Shown here: positions 58,841 through 64,000 of the stretch, in pieces
How positions within the stretch are numbered: the stretch's first letter is position 1
Layout of the letters: every line of letters starts with the position of its first letter
Assembly: GCA_027596075.1 (NCBI GenBank)
Contig: JADGJC010000064.1
Span: forward strand, 1-64,000
Direction: 5' to 3'
Origin: Rhizophlyctis rosea
Taxonomy: Eukaryota > Chytridiomycota > Chytridiomycetes > Rhizophlyctidales > Rhizophlyctidaceae
DNA: 64,000 nucleotides
The notes under the pieces: generated by a model
What the model was told of the DNA's origin: nothing
What the model saw: the letters and a program-made list of their open reading frames with translations, nothing else
Databases searched by the model: none
Translations under genes and position numbers: made by a program

Positions 58841-59353
58841 TCACTTCCCATTTCTTCTTGGCGACCTCGTCTGCATTGGCTTCTTTGAAGAAATTGCAGG
58901 AGAGGCGGGAGCGCGAATGGTGCGGCTTGCGGTGTTGTTTCTAAGGTTGGGGAGCTGTGTTTGGGAAGGGTTGTGTCGCGGATGGAGGATGTGGGTGTGC
59001 GCTTGCAGTGATTTGGGGACCACCGTTCCCTTCGTTGGTGGAAATATATATGGACAGATGGCACGTGGAGGATGGAGGATGTAGTGCTGCGGAAGAAGGG
59101 CATTTGCTGTCGTTTTCTCCTCATGGAGCTGGATCGCTATTTCGTGGGTGCTGAAATTGTCTGGATGTCTTTCCCACTTTTCGTGGTGGGCGGGAGTGGG
59201 AGTCGGGGTCTCGGTCTCATGTTCTTCCGACGAGTTGGGTTCTGGGTGGAGGGCTGCTTGGATTTGAAGCGTCGTGTCGATATTTTGTGTTGGAGCCGAA
59301 GGGGGTTCGCTGTTGTATGTTTCTCCCGGGTTAGGATCAACGTTTCGTGACAA
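58841..59353 (-). CDS. Hypothetical hydrophilic protein
   Basis: A 170-residue uninterrupted frame from MSRNVDPNPGETYNSEPPSAPTQ, rich in Pro, Thr, Glu and His, with a basic end (KKPMQTRSPRRNGK). No domain is recognised. The opposite strand has equally long G/V-rich frames, so the call rests only on composition. Confidence 0.3.
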   Translation of the reverse strand: MSRNVDPNPGETYNSEPPSAPTQNIDTTLQIQAALHPEPNSSEEHETETPTPTPAHHEKWERHPDNFSTHEIAIQLHEEKTTANALLPQHYILHPPRAICPYIFPPTKGTVVPKSLQAHTHILHPRHNPSQTQLPNLRNNTASRTIRAPASPAISSKKPMQTRSPRRNGK

Positions 59354-60278
59354 GCGATGAGTTTATGTATTGTTATGGAATTCAGGAAATTGCAAATGGG
59401 AACTCAATCTCCCGGCTGACCGCAAGCAAAGTATTGTCCATATTCGGCTAGATTGTGGTCCGTTTACTTGGTCTCATTCTATAACGGGCGGGCTCTTCTA
59501 GGTGGACTTCTCGGAAAAGTCACATGATAGAGAGGACAAGATGGTGGAGCTTGGTAACCTAATCTTTGCTCTGCTTGGAAAACAACAAAGTCCACAATCT
59601 CTTTCTGTGTCGACTGCCGCTGTCAATGCCTGGGATTATGCAAACTGAGCTCAATTAATTACTTAATCCTGCCCATGTTGTAGAAATAGAGAACAACGTC
59701 GAGGAAGTGTATCGGAAGCGTCTGCCAGGGACCCGTGAATGCTTATCAGAGGATGTCAAGCCTTGTGCGGCGAATCCAGATGCCTTGTCAATGTTCTGGC
59801 ACTTGAAGTCTTCGAGACGTCCTGGCCACGGTGTGTTGGCGGGTTCTGGCCCTGGCGGTAGGTGCCTTCTTTACTTTGGTGATATTGTAAACAAAGCAGT
59901 GAAGAACTCATCCCGGTGTCAGTTTTCGACGCACTCACACCATTTAACTCAATAGAAAGACCTCTCTCAAACATAATGGGAATATCTGCCTGGGTGGACG
60001 AAGAGGCAGTCAGGCAAAGTCGTCGCATCGGTGGGGTCGATACTGCTATAGCGTATGTGTTATCATGATATCGGACCCTTATCTTTCACGCTTCTCATGA
60101 TGGCTCGAATCAACAGACCTTATTTTCGCACTCATCTAAACATGAAGTTAATCTACACCCATGATCTCGACACGAAGCCCTATGCGATCTTCATCTTCAA
60201 GTACGGAAGTCGTGGTAAGGCTTTCGTATCATAATGCCCGGCGCAAGCGTCGCTTTTCATGACATCCAAAATCAGAAC

Positions 60279-60652
60279 TACTCCAAGCGTAAAACATCCT
60301 AAAAACTACGGACACGGATCCCATGGACACATAGGTCGTTTTCAAAAGCAAAGCGTGCTTATAAGGGTGTTGGTCGCCGGTACGCCAACCTTGTGTGCTG
60401 CAGCCCGATATTGATCTCAGCATGCGGTGAGTTGTATTTCCGTTCATGATTCAACACATGGTGCTACCGAAAGGTGTCGTGATTGAAGTGCTAACAGCAT
60501 GCTTTCGTTGACAGTGCTGGTGAGCTCACCAACGAAGAGCTCGAACGCATCGTCACCATCATGCAGAACCATCGCCAGTACAAGATCCCCGACTGGTCCT
60601 CGACAGGCAGAAGCAACCGTAACGGTCAAGATTCATATATTTAGGTGTGTTC
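60279..60652 (+). pseudogene. RPS18: Ribosomal protein uS13 (RPS18) fragment
   Basis: Clear pieces are NILKTTDTD, KGVGRRYANLVC, DIDLSMR and, across an intron (GTGAGT...GACAG), [27 protein letters not shown], the signature region of eukaryotic uS13. Defects include two stops before KGVGRR, a base lost in the TTC of the expected DWF, and a scrambled AAGGCC turning KAD into SPI. The downstream half of the protein is missing. A functional copy must lie elsewhere in the genome. Confidence 0.85.
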
Positions 60653-60738
60653 AAACACAGAGAAATACAAAACCACCCTTGTGCCATTCGTCGAGTTTCA
60701 ACTGACCCAACCATTACAGGTTTGCTGTCTCACCACCA

Positions 60739-61094
60739 GGTGTCATGGTCGGTATGGGTGAAAAGGACTCTTACGTTAGTGCAGAAGCTCAATCCAAGCG
60801 TGGTATCTTGGCCTTGGTATGTAGAAATCGGCAGAATATGTTGTGAAATCGGCGTTGATAAGACTTTTGGGTGATGTTAACATATGTCGCTCTCATAGAA
60901 ATACCCCATTGAGCACGGTATCGTTACCAACTGGGAGGACATGGAGAAGATCTGATTCTGGTGGGTTTTCGCTGTGGGTAACATTTTTGAAGAACTTCGG
61001 GAATTGAGAAATTGTTATTGAATCTTTCCTATCCAATTTTCATGTCTTCAGGCACCGCACCGTCTATAACGAACTTCGTGTTGCCCCCAAGTAG
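60739..61094 (+). pseudogene. Actin fragment
   Basis: [26 protein letters not shown], an intron (GTATGT...TCATAG), KYPIEHGIVTNWEDMEKI, then a TGA where Trp is expected, and after a second intron HRTVYNELRVAPK-stop. This corresponds to about residues 42-96 of actin only. Ser replaces the usual Gly/Asp of DSYVGDEAQ. Ends are abrupt on both sides: uS13 sequence precedes and ARPC2 follows. Confidence 0.88.
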
Positions 61095-61114
61095 GGGATG
61101 CGAAAAACTCGTAA

Positions 61115-61874
61115 TGAACATCGCCGACTTCGACGGCGTCACATACCGCGTTTCAACTCCCGACAGCAAATCCGTCCTCCACATCTCTATGGCTCTCAAA
61201 TGCTAATCAGAAGTCCAACAGTACGGAGCTGACGACGTCTTGAGGCGCGTATATGGGGAGAACTTGGTGGATCCTGAAAGCGGATATGATGTGACGATCA
61301 GGATTGATCAGGAGAATTTGGCGGTGGATGGCGGTGGGTTTGGTGGACTTGCCATGCTGTTGATGTTGTGGGAGAAGTCAAGGCTGATGTTGAAATAATG
61401 TCTGCAGACAACTTGATTTGCACGTCGCTTTCTCAAACGCAACGCGCTCGCGGCGCTTTTCGAGGCGGCATTTAAAGCTCAAACGGAGGGTCAGGACACT
61501 TAGCTGATGACTGCACAACTGGGAGCAGCAAGCGTACTGCATTAAGGCGCAGCATTACCGTGGGACTGTCATCTTCTCTACGGTGTTCAAAGAAGAAACA
61601 GGCAGGATTTTCGGCTAGGTCTTCTTGCAGGTCGGTAGGAGGTTACCGGGTTTTCAAAGTTGCGATGTGCGAAATCTTACCCTGGATGATACGATTACAG
61701 GAATTCGTAGATGCGCGTCGCCCTTTCACCCTTCAAAATGAGCCCCAAGTCTTGTACAGCCCTCGTGAACCGCCACTGGAACTTCGGGGCGTTCCTGGGT
61801 TACAAGATTCAGAGGACATCGCGTACGTCACCCCCACGTCATCCTCCGTCTCGACCTCGCCGGCCGCGACTTAA
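61115..61874 (+). pseudogene. ARPC2: ARPC2 (p34-Arc, Arp2/3 complex) with stops
   Basis: IADFDGVTYRVSTPDSKSVLHISMALKC-stop, EVQQYGADDVLRRVYGENLVDPESGYDVTI, then FVDARRPFTLQNEPQVLYSPREPPLELRGV and DIAYVT match the p34 subunit that holds the Arp2/3 complex on the mother filament. The first 20 or so residues, part of the middle and the C-terminal helix are missing or out of frame. In-frame TAA after MALKC (61204) and frame changes near 61,400 and 61,870 break it. Confidence 0.82.
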
Positions 61875-61904
61875 CCGACTACTCAATTAAGATACGCAAT
61901 ATCT

Positions 61905-62229
61905 GCGCATCTTGCTTGTGGCATCTGAAGAAAGAATACAAGTTTTCTGCACTGGCCAAGGATATGGAGGCGCTGGTCATACTGGCGCCATAGTCGTGGT
62001 GCGTCATCGGGAACTTGTATAGGTATGTATTTCCGACATTCTGCAAATGATTCCGCGTTGACGCTTTCAAAGCTTGAAACAGGAACACCAAACCGCCATC
62101 CGATGCATCGCCCGAGCAATGCAGCTCGACTCATACTACGATTACGCATACACGCTATTGGGACACGAATTCATGGCGGTCGAAGACCTGGAGCAGGCGA
62201 AACAATATTTTATGAAGGCGAATCCGTAG
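61905..62229 (+). pseudogene. CDC27: APC3/CDC27 TPR fragment
   Basis: LWHLKKEYKFSALAKDMEAL and, after a frame change, HQTAIRCIARAMQLDSYYDYAYTLLGHEFMAVEDLEQAKQYF match the start of the C-terminal TPR superhelix of the anaphase-promoting-complex subunit CDC27. A TAG follows KANP, where the family continues (NP-RHYNAWYGLG). Only about 80 of the expected several hundred residues are present. Confidence 0.75.
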
Positions 62230-62539
62230 TCCATCATGTGCGGCTATGACTCGACCATCTATGTTGTACTGAAGGACGGAGAGGTGCAAGTGTGGGACGT
62301 GAGGGGGTTGGCTCTTGTGGTGAGTAATGTGTGTCAGAGCAGTTGTATATTGGTGAGGAGGGAAATGATGTTGGTGCGGGGTGAATGGGTGACTGGATGG
62401 GTCAATGGGTCAACGACCAGTTGAAGAGGATTGGGACTGTGCATGATGAACGGCTGTTGGAGGAGTGTTGCTGGAATCATTTCACTCGATGCATACGTAT
62501 GGTCAGCTTGCTATATGAAATCATTTTGACAAATGCTGA

Positions 62540-63140
62540 TTGCCAATCTCGCTCCGCCACGCATAGGCTGCGAAAGAGCCCACCGGGACTTGTCAAATCC
62601 CTTCCACCCGATCATGGACTTCCTGCCAAACCCGGACACATTCCCAACAATATGGACTGCCTTGGACGCTTCCGGCGCCATACACCTCGGGGAAGGTGAG
62701 GAGCAAATCCGCACAATTACGCTCATAAAGTGACATCAAGTGCGTATGTGGTTCTACGTCCATACTCCTCATACTGTCTTCGTGCGACTGACTCATTTCC
62801 ATTGCAGTCTGCTGGAGCCTCAAAAGCAAACAGCTGGTCTGCGGGACGGAAGAAGGACGACTCATCCAAGTCACACCGGAAGGCACGATTAAACGACATC
62901 ATTCAAGCGCCTCCGTCATTGGAGCGTCCCGAGTTTCGAGGTAATTGATCCCATCCCATCACCTTAAGCGTACACGTAATGATGGGTTTTGAATCGCTAA
63001 CAACAAACGTCCATTCCAGCGAAAAGCATAGCATGGGTGGAAAACACCGTCTGGATCGTTTGCTACGTGATGTCAGTGAACGGCGACGACGAGGTTCGGA
63101 GACTTACGTTATTTCGCAGGAAGGGACGCCCGTGAGTTGA
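62540..63140 (+). pseudogene. Possible NUP214/NUP159 beta-propeller fragment
   Basis: VCWSLKSKQLVCGTEEGRLIQVTPEG resembles the [24 protein letters not shown] blade of the NUP214 propeller. The following exon (AWVENTVWIVCYVMSVNGDDEVRR) fits the next blade, and FLPNPDTFPTIWTALDASGAIHLGEG upstream may belong. Frames change between pieces. The assignment is tentative. Confidence 0.35.
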
Positions 63141-63484
63141 GCGGTTCTGACTCGATTCCTTTTTTGCTGTGTTGTAAGACTAACTGTTTGGTGATGATGG
63201 CCGTGAACGCATAGAAAAAGACCGTTTATTACTGGGTAGGACAACCGAGCTACCCATCGGCGCCGCGGGAAGCACATCATTCCTTTGGTCTTTTGAAAGG
63301 GTGGTGGGTATTTCGCTTTAAGATCAGGAGGTCGATTGGGTTCCCTGAGGACTGTTATTGGAAGACCTCTCTCTGGGTTGGCTCTGGATTTCTCTGTCCG
63401 CATTTTATTGAATCCTGTCCTCACTCTCCCCATTTACCAAACAGGACCCACTCCAAACCACATTTGCATCATCACCGACCCACG

Positions 63485-64000
63485 CTCCGAAGATTCCGCC
63501 AATCGCAGCTATTTACATCGATATCAGCATTGGTGAGTTGGCCTTACTTTGGCTGACATTTCATTCAACGAGGAATACTTATTTCCTCAAATGGTCAGGT
63601 GATGGTGTTGAGTCTATGAGCACGTACTACGGTCCCGGTGCTATCCGACCGATCTACCACCTGAGATTTTGAACTGCGGTCCTGCGGCCGATGTGTACGT
63701 ATTTGCCTTCGCGTAACTTGTCTCAGCTTGGTAGACTCAATTCGCTTTAGCAGTTTGGATCACTATGGGACAAACGTCACAAAACGTTGCGGCGGAGTTC
63801 CGGATCAGTCGCGAGGGAGCAGGACAAGTTCGCATTGCGCTCGCATAACCTCGCTGCCAAAGCCTAGCAGGAAGGGCTTTCTGAAAAGAGATTGTGCCTG
63901 TGACGTTGCCCGATGGTACTGTTGTTACAATGGATGATGGGATCCGTTGGACCACCTTGGAGAACCTGGCGAAGTTGAGGCCCGCGTTCGGCGAGAAGGG
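63485..64000 (+). pseudogene. POT1: Peroxisomal 3-ketoacyl-CoA thiolase, frameshifted, runs off the window
   Basis: AAIYIDISIG, an intron (GTGAGT...GTCAG), DGVESMSTYYGPGAI, NCGPAAD, MGQTSQNVAAEFRISRE, QDKFALRSHNLAAKA, EIVPVTLPDGTVVTMDDGIRWTTLENLAKLRPAFGEK: the order and spacing of ACAA1/Pot1. Defects are small: one extra G in GAGGGAG (SRE/EQD), a TAG where CAG is expected (KA-stop-QEG), one base lost before EIVPV, and a stop in the HLRF region. The catalytic C-terminus would lie beyond the window. Confidence 0.85.

Noticed and set aside
1..64000. CRISPR arrays, tRNA or rRNA genes
   Set aside because: Scanned for regular spaced repeats, cloverleaf arms and conserved rRNA strings; none convincing. 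The TTCAATCC words at 0-1 kb are irregularly spaced and lack unique spacers.

Overview
The window looks like nuclear DNA of an early-diverging, zoosporic (chytrid-type) fungus. Genes are dense on both strands and carry many short GT-AG introns (about 45-145 nt). The left two thirds holds a recognisably fungal core set: GCN5, the XRCC3-type RAD51 paralog, GYP7, CMS1, ALG13, UBC7, NC2-beta, GRC3 and SF3b130/RSE1. Three genes fit a swimming, centriole-bearing fungus rather than a yeast or mushroom: the axonemal CH-domain protein SPEF1/CLAMP, a PLK4/SAK-type kinase, and the vitamin B12 trafficking protein MMACHC. The species cannot be named from sequence alone.

Layout. 0-1 kb: a MITE-like inverted-repeat element packed with a TTCAATCC motif. 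1-8 kb: minus-strand F-box gene, MMACHC and TCF25/RQC1. 8.3-10 kb: a damaged copy of Fanzor, the eukaryotic RNA-guided TnpB-like nuclease, followed by a foldable 3' region that may be its guide-RNA scaffold. 10-14.3 kb: GT8 glycosyltransferase and GCN5. 14.6-16.2 kb: secreted, probably GPI-anchored GH26-like hydrolase. 16.7-26.5 kb: RRM protein, XRCC3-like, GYP7-like, CMS1, ALG13, UBC7, NC2-beta. 27-37.5 kb: GRC3/NOL9, SPEF1, an orphan gene, SF3b130. 38-43 kb: GT4 glycosyltransferase, CCHC zinc-knuckle/RGG protein, NDUFS4. 43.3-45.4 kb: two 103-bp inverted repeats (102/103 identical) enclosing a four-TM protein gene whose tail is cut by a 56-bp duplication/insertion containing the same repeat end.

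From about 47.6 kb to the end the character changes. Recognisable core genes appear only as pieces, all on the plus strand: BUB2, PLK4 kinase domain, Ariadne C-terminus, uS13/RPS18, actin, ARPC2, APC3/CDC27, a possible nucleoporin and peroxisomal thiolase. Most carry stops or one-base frame slips, many in short homopolymers. A 10-N gap sits between G and C homopolymer blocks at 56.1 kb. This is either a graveyard or mosaic of gene fragments or a stretch of poor consensus; reads would settle it.

Two signals stand out. The first is the Fanzor copy, with a catalytic Glu apparently relocated to the SEAYTSKTC motif and host-style introns. The second is a compositional rule: many long exons run C-rich in their 5' part and G-rich in their 3' part on the coding strand, including the Fanzor.
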